A stretch of DNA of 64,000 nucleotides from Prevotella sp. Its GTDB lineage: Bacteria; Bacteroidota; Bacteroidia; Bacteroidales; Bacteroidaceae. The notes under the pieces were generated by a model that made no database searches, was not told where the DNA came from, and worked only from the letters and a program-made list of their open reading frames with translations. Position 1 is the first letter of the stretch; every line of letters starts with the position of its first letter. The position numbers and the translations under genes are program-made. This document shows, piece by piece, positions 25,475 through 33,743 of this stretch. The stretch spans positions 1 to 64,000 of the forward strand of contig JALFCW010000015.1 in assembly GCA_022771625.1 (NCBI GenBank). The letters are read 5' to 3'.

Positions 25475-26596
25475 TTATTCTTCATCATTCACCGGGAACT
25501 CCATCAGATAGGCTTTGATGAATCCATCGATTTTTCCGTCCATCACCCCATCCACATCAGTAGTCTGATAATTAGTGCGATGGTCCTTCACACGACGGTC
25601 GTCAAACACATAACTCCTAATCTGACTGCCCCACTCAATCTTCTTCTTGCCAGCCTCAATCTTAGCCTGAGCCTCAAGTCTCTTCTTCATCGCACGGTCA
25701 TAGAGTTGTGATTTCAATAGTCGCATGGCATTGTTTCGGTTTTCGAGCTGCTTTCTACTCTCGGTGTTCTCGATAAGGATTTCCTCCTCCTCACCAGTAT
25801 CAGGGTCAACATACTGATATCTCAAGCGCACACCGGTCTCCACCTTGTTGACGTTCTGTCCACCGGCACCGCCACTTCGGAAGAGGTCCCAACTAACCTT
25901 TGATGGATCCACATACACCTCGATAGTATCATCCACAAGAGGCGACACGAAAACCGACGCGAAGCTTGTCATTCGTTTGCCCTGTGCATTAAACGGGGAT
26001 ACACGCACAAGACGATGCACACCGTTCTCGCTCTTCAGATATCCGTATGCAAACTCGCCTCCCTCAATCTCCATCGTCACACTCTTGATACCCGCCTCAT
26101 CACCGTCCTGCAGGTTGGAGATGGTCACCTTATGTCCGTGAGCCTCAGCCCATCTCTGATACATTCTCATAAGCATCGACGCCCAGTCCTGACTCTCGGT
26201 ACCACCAGCACCAGAGTTGATTTTCATCACACAATCCATTGGGTCTTCTTTCTGTCGAAGCATATTTCGTAGTTCGAGGTCCTCAATAGCTTTCAATGCA
26301 TTAGCATAGTTGTCGTCCACCTCCTCTTCTGTCACCATCTCCTCCTTATAGAAGTCAAAGGCGAGCTGCAGTTCGTCGGCACACGACTTCACCTCGTTAT
26401 ATCCGTCAATCCATTTCTTTATCGACTTCACCTTTTTCATCTGTTCTTCCGCACGCTTGGGGTCATCCCAAAAATCGGGTGCCTGTGTGCGCAAGTCTTC
26501 CTCCTCAAATTCAATCTTCTTTCGATCGATATCAAGGTATCTGTGGAGTGCCTCAGTGCGCTCCATCACGTCTTTCAGTTGTTCTGCTGTTATCAT
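25475..26596 (-). CDS. prfB: Peptide chain release factor 2 (no programmed frameshift)
   Basis: A 373-residue release factor. It carries the RF2 stop-codon recognition tripeptide SPF (200-202) and the peptidyl-hydrolysis motif GGQ (245-247) in SGGAGGQNVNKVETG. It recognises UGA and UAA in the ribosomal A site. The coding frame is continuous: at the position of the E. coli frameshift (after HRYL) the codons are CTT GAT (26531-26536) rather than CTT TGA C, so autoregulatory frameshifting is absent. The start MITAEQLKDV aligns with full-length RF2. Confidence 0.97.
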   Translation of the reverse strand: MITAEQLKDVMERTEALHRYLDIDRKKIEFEEEDLRTQAPDFWDDPKRAEEQMKKVKSIKKWIDGYNEVKSCADELQLAFDFYKEEMVTEEEVDDNYANALKAIEDLELRNMLRQKEDPMDCVMKINSGAGGTESQDWASMLMRMYQRWAEAHGHKVTISNLQDGDEAGIKSVTMEIEGGEFAYGYLKSENGVHRLVRVSPFNAQGKRMTSFASVFVSPLVDDTIEVYVDPSKVSWDLFRSGGAGGQNVNKVETGVRLRYQYVDPDTGEEEEILIENTESRKQLENRNNAMRLLKSQLYDRAMKKRLEAQAKIEAGKKKIEWGSQIRSYVFDDRRVKDHRTNYQTTDVDGVMDGKIDGFIKAYLMEFPVNDEE

Positions 26597-26632
26597 TTTG
26601 TTATTTCTATTCTTCTGAAGTAGTTCAAGGAG

Positions 26633-28444
26633 TTAACTCTCTTCATACATCTTCTCAATCTCAGCCTTGTAGTTCTCGTTGATCACTCGGCGTTTCAGTT
26701 TGAGCGTATTGGTGAGTTCACCGTTCTCCATACTGAAATGATGAGCCACGAGCGTAAACCTCTTCACCTGCTCATAGTGTGCGAGTTGCTGCTGCAGCGT
26801 CTCTATTCTCTCATGCATCATGTCATGAATCTTCTCGTTGGCACACAAGTCCTCACGAGTTTCGAAGTCAATACCATTCTTGCGTGCATACTCCTCAAGC
26901 AGTCTATATTCAGGTATTATCAATGCCGACACAAATTTGCGCTGGTCGGCAATGATGGCAATCTGGTCGATATACTTATCTACAAGCAACAGCGACTCAA
27001 TCATCTGCGGAGCTATATATTTACCGTTGGATGTCTTGAATAGATCCTTGATACGCTCCGTAAGGAATAGCTCGCCATCCTTCAGATATCCACAGTCGCC
27101 AGTACGGAAATACCCGTCGGCAGTAAATGTCGAGTCGTTGAGGTCAGGACGGTTGTAATACCCCTTAGTGATAGTCTTTCCCTTGAGCAGCACCTCACCC
27201 TCGTCGCTAATCTTCACATCCACGACACTAAGCGGACGTCCTACTGAACCGATGGTGTAAACCTTGTCCAACTGGTCGCACGACACCGTTGCAAGACTCT
27301 CCGTCAATCCGTATCCCGCCACCATGTTCAGCCCGATGGCATGCACAAATTCCTCAATGTTTGGCGATATAGCCGCACCGGCAGTGGGGAATATATTGGG
27401 ATTGGTGAGCCCCAGTTCCTTGCGCACCATACTGAACAAAGTTTTGTCGATAGCCTCATATTCCAGATGAAGCATAAGGGGCGGTCGCTTGCCACGGCTC
27501 AGATACTCGATATTATGCTTGCGACCCACGCGAAGAGCGTTCTGGAATATCTTGCGCTGCAGAGCTCCGGCATTGTCAATCTTCTCCATCACACCCGTAT
27601 ATACCTTCTCCCAGAATCGAGGCACCGACGACATACTCGTGGGATTCGTCTCTCTCATCGACTGCTGCACCTCCTGCGGATAGGTGTTTACAATCATCCT
27701 TGCACCCACCGACATACCCAGCAGAGCCCATCCCTTCTCAAAGATATGGGCAAAGGGCAGGAAATTGAGTACACGGTCGTCTTCACCCACTGGCACCACC
27801 TCTTGATTGCCCTTAAGGGCGGCATAATACTGCTCATGACTAAGCATCACCCCCTTACTGTCGCCAGTAGTACCACTAGTATATAATATGTTTGCAAGAT
27901 CATCCATACTTGCCTGCTTCAGCAGAGTCTCCACCTCCGACTGTCTCGGTAGTCCCTCGCCCAGTTTCAGGAAATCCTCAAAATAAAGGGCATTAGGGTC
28001 ATGACTGCTGATACGCACCGTCTTGTCGAAGATGATGATACGCTCCAGCGTCGGACAAAGGGCAAAGATGCGATGAGCCTTGTCATACTGTTCCTGTTCG
28101 CCCACAAAGAGAAAGCGGACAGAGGCATCGTTCACCATAAACTGAATCTGCTGCTCACTGCTCGTGGCATAGAATGGGATAGTCACAGCCCTCACCCCCC
28201 ATGCTCCAAAGTCGCAATACAAATATTGGGCACAGTTATTTGAAAAGATACCTATGTTTTCCTGAACCTTCACACCGAGATTCAGCAATGCGTTCGACAC
28301 TTGCTTAACAGTATCCGACAGTTGGTTCCACGATAGCGATTTCCACTCAGAACCTCCAAATTCCTTGTAGATAATCTCCTCGCGGTCGCCATACTGCTTG
28401 GCCTGCTCGTGCACCAAAACCGATAAATGACAATTCATTTTCAT
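26633..28444 (-). CDS. Long-chain fatty acid-CoA ligase (AMP-forming)
   Basis: A 603-residue adenylate-forming enzyme. The ATP-binding P-loop motif YTSGTTGDSKGVM is at 188-200; later are GYGLTESLATVS and the YFRTGDCGYL hinge region with ERIKDLFKTSNGKYIAPQ. It activates fatty acids as acyl-AMP and then acyl-CoA at the inner membrane. A second ATG two codons on is equally plausible. It is a single gene with a full promoter upstream (28468-28499). It may instead charge other acyl acceptors, since Bacteroidales do not use classical beta-oxidation. Confidence 0.9.
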   Translation of the reverse strand: MKMNCHLSVLVHEQAKQYGDREEIIYKEFGGSEWKSLSWNQLSDTVKQVSNALLNLGVKVQENIGIFSNNCAQYLYCDFGAWGVRAVTIPFYATSSEQQIQFMVNDASVRFLFVGEQEQYDKAHRIFALCPTLERIIIFDKTVRISSHDPNALYFEDFLKLGEGLPRQSEVETLLKQASMDDLANILYTSGTTGDSKGVMLSHEQYYAALKGNQEVVPVGEDDRVLNFLPFAHIFEKGWALLGMSVGARMIVNTYPQEVQQSMRETNPTSMSSVPRFWEKVYTGVMEKIDNAGALQRKIFQNALRVGRKHNIEYLSRGKRPPLMLHLEYEAIDKTLFSMVRKELGLTNPNIFPTAGAAISPNIEEFVHAIGLNMVAGYGLTESLATVSCDQLDKVYTIGSVGRPLSVVDVKISDEGEVLLKGKTITKGYYNRPDLNDSTFTADGYFRTGDCGYLKDGELFLTERIKDLFKTSNGKYIAPQMIESLLLVDKYIDQIAIIADQRKFVSALIIPEYRLLEEYARKNGIDFETREDLCANEKIHDMMHERIETLQQQLAHYEQVKRFTLVAHHFSMENGELTNTLKLKRRVINENYKAEIEKMYEES

Positions 28445-28467
28445 CGCTATATATTTTAAAATTTAAT

Positions 28468-28499
28468 GCAAAAATACAAATAATTAAGCAAACTACAAA
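28468..28499 (-). promoter_or_regulatory. Full promoter of the acyl-CoA ligase gene
   Basis: On the minus strand TTTG (28499-28496) is followed after 19 nt by TATTTTTGC (28476-28468). The ATG lies 23 nt further at 28444. Confidence 0.75.
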
Positions 28500-28599
28500 A
28501 CAAAATCCAAGTTTTTTTTGTATTTAGCGCAATTTTATGTATCTTTTGATAAGATAGGCTGCATTTCGGGAATAAAAATAAAACTTTTCAAGATTTTAT

Positions 28600-28630
28600 T
28601 TTGTATTCCGCAAAATTTGCACTATCTTTG
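28600..28630 (+). promoter_or_regulatory. Full promoter of the M20 peptidase-family gene
   Basis: TTTG at 28600-28603 and TATCTTTG at 28623-28630 are separated by 19 nt. It supports the start at 28646 rather than one inside the promoter at 28601. Confidence 0.75.
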
Positions 28631-28645
28631 TCCCAAAAAACGACG

Positions 28646-29725
28646 ATGAACATAAACTACAACGATTATACAGAGAGGGCTATAGGATTACTCAAGCAAC
28701 TTATTGCAACCCCGTCAATAAGCCGCGACGAGTCTTTGGCTGCCGACATCATGCAGGATTATATAGACAAAATGGGCTTCGACACCCATCGTGAGGCCAA
28801 CAACGTGTGGGCCCTTTGCCATGACTTCGAAGAGGGCAAGCCTACGCTATTGCTCAATGCCCATATCGACACAGTAAAACCAGCTGCAACCTGGACACGA
28901 GACCCCTATCGACCGGGCATTGCCTACGACCGGCTATATGGCCTCGGGAGCAATGACTGCGGTGGCGGACTGGTGTCACTGCTTCAGGTATTTGACATCC
29001 TCGACCGTCGCGATCGCAAATATAACATGGTGTATCTTGCCTCGGCCGAGGAGGAGGTGTCGGGCAAGAACGGTTTTGAGCGAGCCCTACCCCTGTTGCC
29101 CAATATAGATGTAGCCATTGTAGGCGAGCCAACGGGAATGCAGCCTGCCATTGCCGAGAAGGGACTGATGGTGGTGGATTGCACTGCACACGGTAAGTCG
29201 GGGCATGCCGCACGCAATGAGGGAGTAAACGCCCTATATATCGCCATGGACGACATTGCATGGATACGCAATCACCAGTTCCGCCGCACGAGCGACCTGC
29301 TCGGGCCTACGAAGATGACCGTGACCATCGTGAATGCGGGTACACAGCACAACGTCGTGCCCGACAAGTGCGACTTCACCATCGACATCCGCACCAATGA
29401 GTTCTATCGCAACGAGTTTGTGCTCTCATATCTGCAGAAGCATCTCAAGAGCGAGTGCCATGCCCGTTCTTTCCGCCTCAGTTCATCAAGGATCGACCCC
29501 GAGCATCCTATCGTAAGGCGTTGCCTGGCAATGGGTATGACCCCATTCGGTTCCCCCACCCTCTCCGACCAGGCCCTTATGCCCTTCCCGTCATTAAAAC
29601 TCGGTCCGGGAGAATCGTCGCGTTCCCACTCTGCCGATGAATATATCTGTATTTCCGAAATATTCAATGCGATAAAAACATACGTATCACTGCTCGACCA
29701 ACTTGAATTTCTCAGAGATTCATAA
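28646..29725 (+). CDS. M20 family metallohydrolase, probably N-acyl-ornithine deacylase (ArgE-like)
   Basis: A 359-residue di-zinc hydrolase starting at MNINYNDYTERAI. Metal-site residues: H73 and D75 in LLNAHIDTVKP, bridging D104 in GLGSNDCGGG, catalytic E135/E136 in SAEEEVSG, E161 in VGEPTGM and a late histidine in SRSHSADEY. Similarity of layout points to acetylornithine/succinyl-diaminopimelate deacylases; in Bacteroides the arginine route uses succinylated intermediates, so an N-succinylornithine substrate is plausible. argB lies elsewhere in this window, so it would serve the same pathway without being in an operon. Other M20 activities cannot be excluded. Confidence 0.82.
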   Translation: MNINYNDYTERAIGLLKQLIATPSISRDESLAADIMQDYIDKMGFDTHREANNVWALCHDFEEGKPTLLLNAHIDTVKPAATWTRDPYRPGIAYDRLYGLGSNDCGGGLVSLLQVFDILDRRDRKYNMVYLASAEEEVSGKNGFERALPLLPNIDVAIVGEPTGMQPAIAEKGLMVVDCTAHGKSGHAARNEGVNALYIAMDDIAWIRNHQFRRTSDLLGPTKMTVTIVNAGTQHNVVPDKCDFTIDIRTNEFYRNEFVLSYLQKHLKSECHARSFRLSSSRIDPEHPIVRRCLAMGMTPFGSPTLSDQALMPFPSLKLGPGESSRSHSADEYICISEIFNAIKTYVSLLDQLEFLRDS

Positions 29726-29763
29726 ATCTCTGGAAGGGCTATTCTTCCAGCGTTAGGATACCC

Positions 29764-29909
29764 TGTTCTTATGACATTAGGATCGGGTATTCTTATGACA
29801 TTAGGATCGGGTGTTCTTATGACATTAGAATAGGGTGTTCTTATGACATTAGAATAGAGTGTTCTAATGTAACAAGAATCGGGTGTTCTAATGGCATTAA
29901 AATTTCGAG
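29764..29909. repeat. Six-copy 24-bp tandem repeat
   Basis: Units start at 29764, 29788, 29812, 29836, 29860 and 29884. The first four read TRTTCTTATGACATTAGRAT then CGGG/AGGG; the last two are degenerate, and the sixth is 26 bp. There are no spacers, so it is not a CRISPR. The unit length and ATGACAT core match the two copies at 435-482. Confidence 0.9.
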
Positions 29910-29997
29910 TGTTGATTTATTATTATCTGAGTAACAAAGGTACATCCAATCCTCCAACCGCCCAATATGGTTTGTAAATGACCAAGTTTGAAAAGAA

Positions 29998-30029
29998 AAA
30001 AGCACTTGCGATAACTCGCAAGTGCTTTT
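29998..30029 (-). terminator. Rho-independent terminator of the tRNA
   Basis: AGCACTTGCGA (30001-30011) pairs with TCGCAAGTGCT (30016-30026), extended by A/T pairs, around a TAAC loop. On the minus strand it is followed by TTTTTTC, so it terminates tRNA transcription. It could also stop plus-strand readthrough. Confidence 0.9.
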
Positions 30030-30038
30030 CAAAAAAGG

Positions 30039-30112
30039 TGGGCCATCTAGGGCTTGAACCTAGGACCTCCAGATTATGAGTCTGTTGCTCTAACCAACTG
30101 AGCTAAAAGCCC
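30039..30112 (-). tRNA. tRNA with anticodon CAU (elongator Met or lysidine-modified Ile)
   Basis: The minus strand folds as a 74-nt cloverleaf: acceptor GGGCTTT/ATGGCCC (one T-T mismatch and a T-G pair), D-arm GCTCAGTTGGTTAGAGC, anticodon stem CAGA/TCTG with loop CTCATAA (anticodon CAT), and T-arm CTAGG-TTCAAGC-CCTAG. The discriminator is A, followed by CC but not a full encoded CCA. C4-G69 hints at tRNA-Ile2, but Met cannot be excluded. It has its own promoter and terminator. Confidence 0.95.
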
Positions 30113-30177
30113 GATGAAAAACATAAAACTGCTCTATTTGATACTGTCAAAATAGTGGCAGTTGCATGATTTCGGGT

Positions 30178-30210
30178 GCAAAGGTAAGGGTATTTTGGCA
30201 AAAAACCAAA
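30178..30210 (-). promoter_or_regulatory. Full promoter of the CAU tRNA
   Basis: On the minus strand TTTG (30210-30207) precedes TACCTTTGC (30186-30178) by 20 nt. The mature tRNA begins 66 nt downstream. Confidence 0.75.
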
Positions 30211-30270
30211 TATTTTTTGCAAAAAAGACTAAAAATAAGCGTTTTTTCTCATTTTCTCCCATATTATTAG

Positions 30271-30279
30271 TAATTTTGC
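30271..30279 (+). promoter_or_regulatory. -7 promoter element for the P-type ATPase/ribF/CPBP genes
   Basis: The plus strand reads TAATTTTGC, 20 nt before the ATG at 30299. Confidence 0.65.
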
Positions 30280-30298
30280 AATCAAAAACATATAGATA

Positions 30299-32863
30299 AT
30301 GAAAGATGAAAATAAAGTGAGAGGACTGTCGAAGGGACAGGTGATAGAAAACAGGGAACGATGGGGCGAGAATATACTCACTCCCCCTGAACGCACATCG
30401 ATGTGGAAACTATATCTCGAAAAATACAATGATCCAATCATCAAAATCCTACTCGTGGCAGCTGCCATATCGTTGGGTCTTGCCGTCATCGAGAATGACT
30501 ACGTGGAGGCGATAGGCATATTCCTCGCCATATTCTTCGCAACAACCGTGGGATTCTATTTCGAGAGAGATGCCGCAAAGCGATTTGAGGAACTCACTGC
30601 CCTGGGAGAGGAACAACCCGTGAAGGTGGTGAGAGAGGGACATGTGGTGGAGATACCACGGAGGGAGATTGTGGTGGGCGACATAGTTGTACTCGCCGTG
30701 GGCGACGAGGTGCCAGCCGACGGAACACTGTTTGAGGCCACCGACCTGCAGTTGGATGAGTCAACCCTCACAGGCGAACCGATAATATCAAAGTTTGTGG
30801 AGGTGAAGAACGACGGAGCCACCTATCCCTCGAATGCGGCATTGCGCTCGACGATGGTGATGAACGGACACGGAAAGATGAAGGTGACTGCCGTGGGCGA
30901 CAATACAGAAATCGGTAAGGTGGCAACGAAATCCACCGAGATGACCGCCGTGAAGACCCCATTGAACATGCAGCTCGACCGACTGGCAAAGCTCATCAGT
31001 AAGATTGGGTCGGCTGTGGCAGTATTGGCATTCGTGGGATTCCTCGGTCACGACATCATGACCAATCCCCTGTGGCATTCCACCGAATACATGAAGATGG
31101 CAGAGGTGGTGCTGAAATACTTTATGATGGCAGTGACGCTCATCGTGATGGCAGTGCCCGAAGGACTGCCGATGGCAGTGACACTTGCCCTTGCCCTGAA
31201 CATGAGGAGGATGTTGAAAAGCAATAATCTTGTGAGGAAGCTGCACGCCTGCGAGACGATGGGGGCAGTGACGGTAATATGTACCGACAAGACGGGCACT
31301 CTCACACAGAACAAGATGCAGGTGGGAGACATGGGAATATATGACGACAGAAAACTGCTCGACATTGCCATGGCAGTGAACTCGACCGCCGAACTGGACG
31401 GCGACAACACCATAGGCAATCCCACCGAGGCGGCATTGCTGCTATGGCTGAAAGACCAGGGAGAGGATTATAATCTTCTGCGCCAGAAGGGAAATGTGGT
31501 GTGGCAGTTGCCGTTCTCGACCGAGCATAAGCACATGGCAACAATCATCGACCTGGAGGGCAAGAGATACGTGATGGTGAAGGGAGCCCCAGAGATAGTT
31601 ACCGCCCATTGCGCCATCGACGACGAGCAAATGCAAAAGATACAGCAACAGTTGCTCAACTATCAGATGCAAGCCATGCGCACACTGGCATTCGCATATA
31701 TGGAAATCAGTGGAGACACATCCACCTTCGACCTGAAGACCAGCGGAAAGGCTCTCACATTGCAGGGCATTGCCGCCATCAGCGACCCACTGAGAGAGGA
31801 AGTGCCCGGGGCAGTGAGGGAGTGCGCAAAGGCCGGAATAGACGTGAAGATAGTGACTGGCGACACATCAGCCACCGCCATCGAGATAGCACGACAGATA
31901 GGAATATGGCATGACGACATTCCCGACGGAGCACAGATAACAGGACCAGACTTTGCCGCGCTGAGTGACGAGGAGGCATATCAGAGAGTGGAGGCCCTGA
32001 AGGTGATGAGCCGTGCACGCCCCACCGACAAGCAACGACTGGTGAACATGCTGCAGAAGCACGGAGAGGTGGTGGCAGTGACTGGCGACGGCACCAACGA
32101 TGCGCCGGCGCTGAATCACGCCCACGTGGGATTGTCATTAGGTTCGGGAACGAGTGTGGCGAAGAACGCAAGCGACATGACACTCATCGACGACTCGTTT
32201 GGCAGTATCGTGAGTGCAGTGCAATGGGGACGCTCGCTATACCGCAACATACAGAGGTTTATCTTCTTCCAGTTGGTGGTGAACGTGACTGCCCTACTGC
32301 TCGTGTTAGGAGGCTCGTTTATCGGCACCGAACTGCCCCTCACCATCACCCAGATGCTGTGGGTGAACCTTATCATGGACACCTTTGCGGCAATGGCCCT
32401 TGCGTCGCTGCCGCCGGAGAGTGACGTGATGAGAAAGAAACCCAGAAAGCAAACCGACTTCATCATCAACCGCACTATTGGATGGGCAATATCCATTGTG
32501 GGATTATTGTTCTTCGGACTGATGTTCGCCCTGTTATGGTATTTTGAGAGAGTGGCGGGAGTATCGCCGAGGGAACTAACGATATTCTTCACGATATTCG
32601 TGATGTTGCAATGGTGGAACCTGCTGAATGCCAAGACACTCGGTGGCTGCCGCACGGCTTTCCATCGACTGATGGCCGACAAGGGACTGCTGCTGGTGCT
32701 GGCGATTATACTTGTGGGACAATGGGTGATAGTGGAATTCGGTGGTAAGATGTTCCGCACTACCCCACTCGACCTCGAGACTTGGATGTGGATTATCATA
32801 GGGACATCGCCGGTGTTTATCTTAGGCGAACTGCTGAGGGCAATGGGGAGGTTAAAAAAGTAA
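30299..32863 (+). CDS. Calcium-translocating P-type ATPase (PMCA/SERCA-like)
   Basis: An 854-residue P2-type ATPase. The order is an N-terminal cation-ATPase domain, the A-domain with LDESTLTGEP (152-161), the ion-binding helix motif PEGLP (287-291), the phosphorylation site D330 in CTDKTGTLTQNKM, an N-domain, the hinge TGDGTNDAPAL (about 598-608), and six C-terminal membrane helices including a WVNLIMDTFAAMALA segment. It should export Ca2+ from the cytoplasm using ATP. The P2B-like membrane motifs fit Ca2+, but the ion is inferred. ribF starts 2 nt after its stop. Confidence 0.92.
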   Translation: MKDENKVRGLSKGQVIENRERWGENILTPPERTSMWKLYLEKYNDPIIKILLVAAAISLGLAVIENDYVEAIGIFLAIFFATTVGFYFERDAAKRFEELTALGEEQPVKVVREGHVVEIPRREIVVGDIVVLAVGDEVPADGTLFEATDLQLDESTLTGEPIISKFVEVKNDGATYPSNAALRSTMVMNGHGKMKVTAVGDNTEIGKVATKSTEMTAVKTPLNMQLDRLAKLISKIGSAVAVLAFVGFLGHDIMTNPLWHSTEYMKMAEVVLKYFMMAVTLIVMAVPEGLPMAVTLALALNMRRMLKSNNLVRKLHACETMGAVTVICTDKTGTLTQNKMQVGDMGIYDDRKLLDIAMAVNSTAELDGDNTIGNPTEAALLLWLKDQGEDYNLLRQKGNVVWQLPFSTEHKHMATIIDLEGKRYVMVKGAPEIVTAHCAIDDEQMQKIQQQLLNYQMQAMRTLAFAYMEISGDTSTFDLKTSGKALTLQGIAAISDPLREEVPGAVRECAKAGIDVKIVTGDTSATAIEIARQIGIWHDDIPDGAQITGPDFAALSDEEAYQRVEALKVMSRARPTDKQRLVNMLQKHGEVVAVTGDGTNDAPALNHAHVGLSLGSGTSVAKNASDMTLIDDSFGSIVSAVQWGRSLYRNIQRFIFFQLVVNVTALLLVLGGSFIGTELPLTITQMLWVNLIMDTFAAMALASLPPESDVMRKKPRKQTDFIINRTIGWAISIVGLLFFGLMFALLWYFERVAGVSPRELTIFFTIFVMLQWWNLLNAKTLGGCRTAFHRLMADKGLLLVLAIILVGQWVIVEFGGKMFRTTPLDLETWMWIIIGTSPVFILGELLRAMGRLKK

Positions 32864-32864
32864 T

Positions 32865-33743
32865 ATGATTGCGACAATAGGATTTTTTGACGGAGTGCAT
32901 ATAGGACATTGCCACCTTATAAATATGCTGAAGAAGGTGGCGAGGGAGAGAGGCGTGGAGGCGTGCGTCATCACATTCGACCGACATCCACGACAGGTGG
33001 TGCAACCGGAATGGTGCCCGGAGATGCTGACCACTCTTGAGGAGAAAACCCAGTTGTTGGAAGCTACGGGCATCGACAGATGTGAGGTGCTACACTTCGA
33101 CAGGGAGATGGCAAACCAGTCGGCACACGACTTTATGCTGCATACACTCAAAGAAAAATTGGGAGTAAGCATACTCGTGACAGGATATGACAACCGGTTT
33201 GGACATAACCGAAGTGAGGGATTTGAGGACTACGTGAGATACGGCAAGGAAATAGGGATCGAGGTGATTAAGGGCGAGGAACTGACCGACGGCAGCAACA
33301 ATGTGAGTTCGTCGTCGATAAGACGAATGCTGAAGGAAGGCAGGATAGAAGACGCCACGAGATGCTTGGGAAGGGAATACCAGTTGACAGGCACCGTTGT
33401 GGGTGGCGAGCATATCGGCAGGACAATCGGTTTTCCAACCGCCAACATCCGTCCCGACGACAGCAGTAAACTGATTCCAGCCAATGGTGTGTATGCAGTG
33501 GATGTGTGGAGCCAGGCGGGAGATATCAACCGCGAGAGAGCCATGCTAAATATCGGTACGCGCCCTACATTCAACGGTACAGCCACCACCATCGAGGTGC
33601 ATATCCCCCACTTCGCCGGCAATCTATATGGCTCCACGCTAAGCATAGCATTCCTCAGGAAAATACGCGAAGAGAGAAAATTTGATTCGCCCGAGGCACT
33701 TGTAGAACAATTGAACAAGGATTTGAACAATATAGAACAATGA
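32865..33743 (+). CDS. ribF: Bifunctional riboflavin kinase/FAD synthetase
   Basis: A 292-residue protein. The N-terminal FAD-synthetase nucleotidyltransferase half has ATIGFFDGVHIGH (3-15), TFDRHP, TGYDNRFGHNR and a SSSIRRMLKEG substrate loop; the C-terminal kinase half has GRTIGFPTANI and NIGTRPTFNGTATTIEVHI. It makes FMN and then FAD. The N-terminus is about 14 residues shorter than in most RibF proteins: the ATG lies 1 nt after the ATPase stop and an in-frame stop is 12 nt upstream, so no longer start exists. It overlaps the CPBP gene by 4 nt. Confidence 0.95.
   Translation: MIATIGFFDGVHIGHCHLINMLKKVARERGVEACVITFDRHPRQVVQPEWCPEMLTTLEEKTQLLEATGIDRCEVLHFDREMANQSAHDFMLHTLKEKLGVSILVTGYDNRFGHNRSEGFEDYVRYGKEIGIEVIKGEELTDGSNNVSSSSIRRMLKEGRIEDATRCLGREYQLTGTVVGGEHIGRTIGFPTANIRPDDSSKLIPANGVYAVDVWSQAGDINRERAMLNIGTRPTFNGTATTIEVHIPHFAGNLYGSTLSIAFLRKIREERKFDSPEALVEQLNKDLNNIEQ

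Larger units (their letters stand above)
29726..30038. other. Gene-free stretch of about 310 bp with a tandem array and a terminator
   Basis: Apart from the 24-bp array (29764-29909) and the tRNA terminator (29998-30029), nothing is recognised. A short minus-strand open frame through the repeat is not credible as a gene. Confidence 0.75.

Noticed and set aside
29764..29909. Possible CRISPR array
   Set aside because: Units are contiguous 24-bp copies without spacers, and no cas genes are present.
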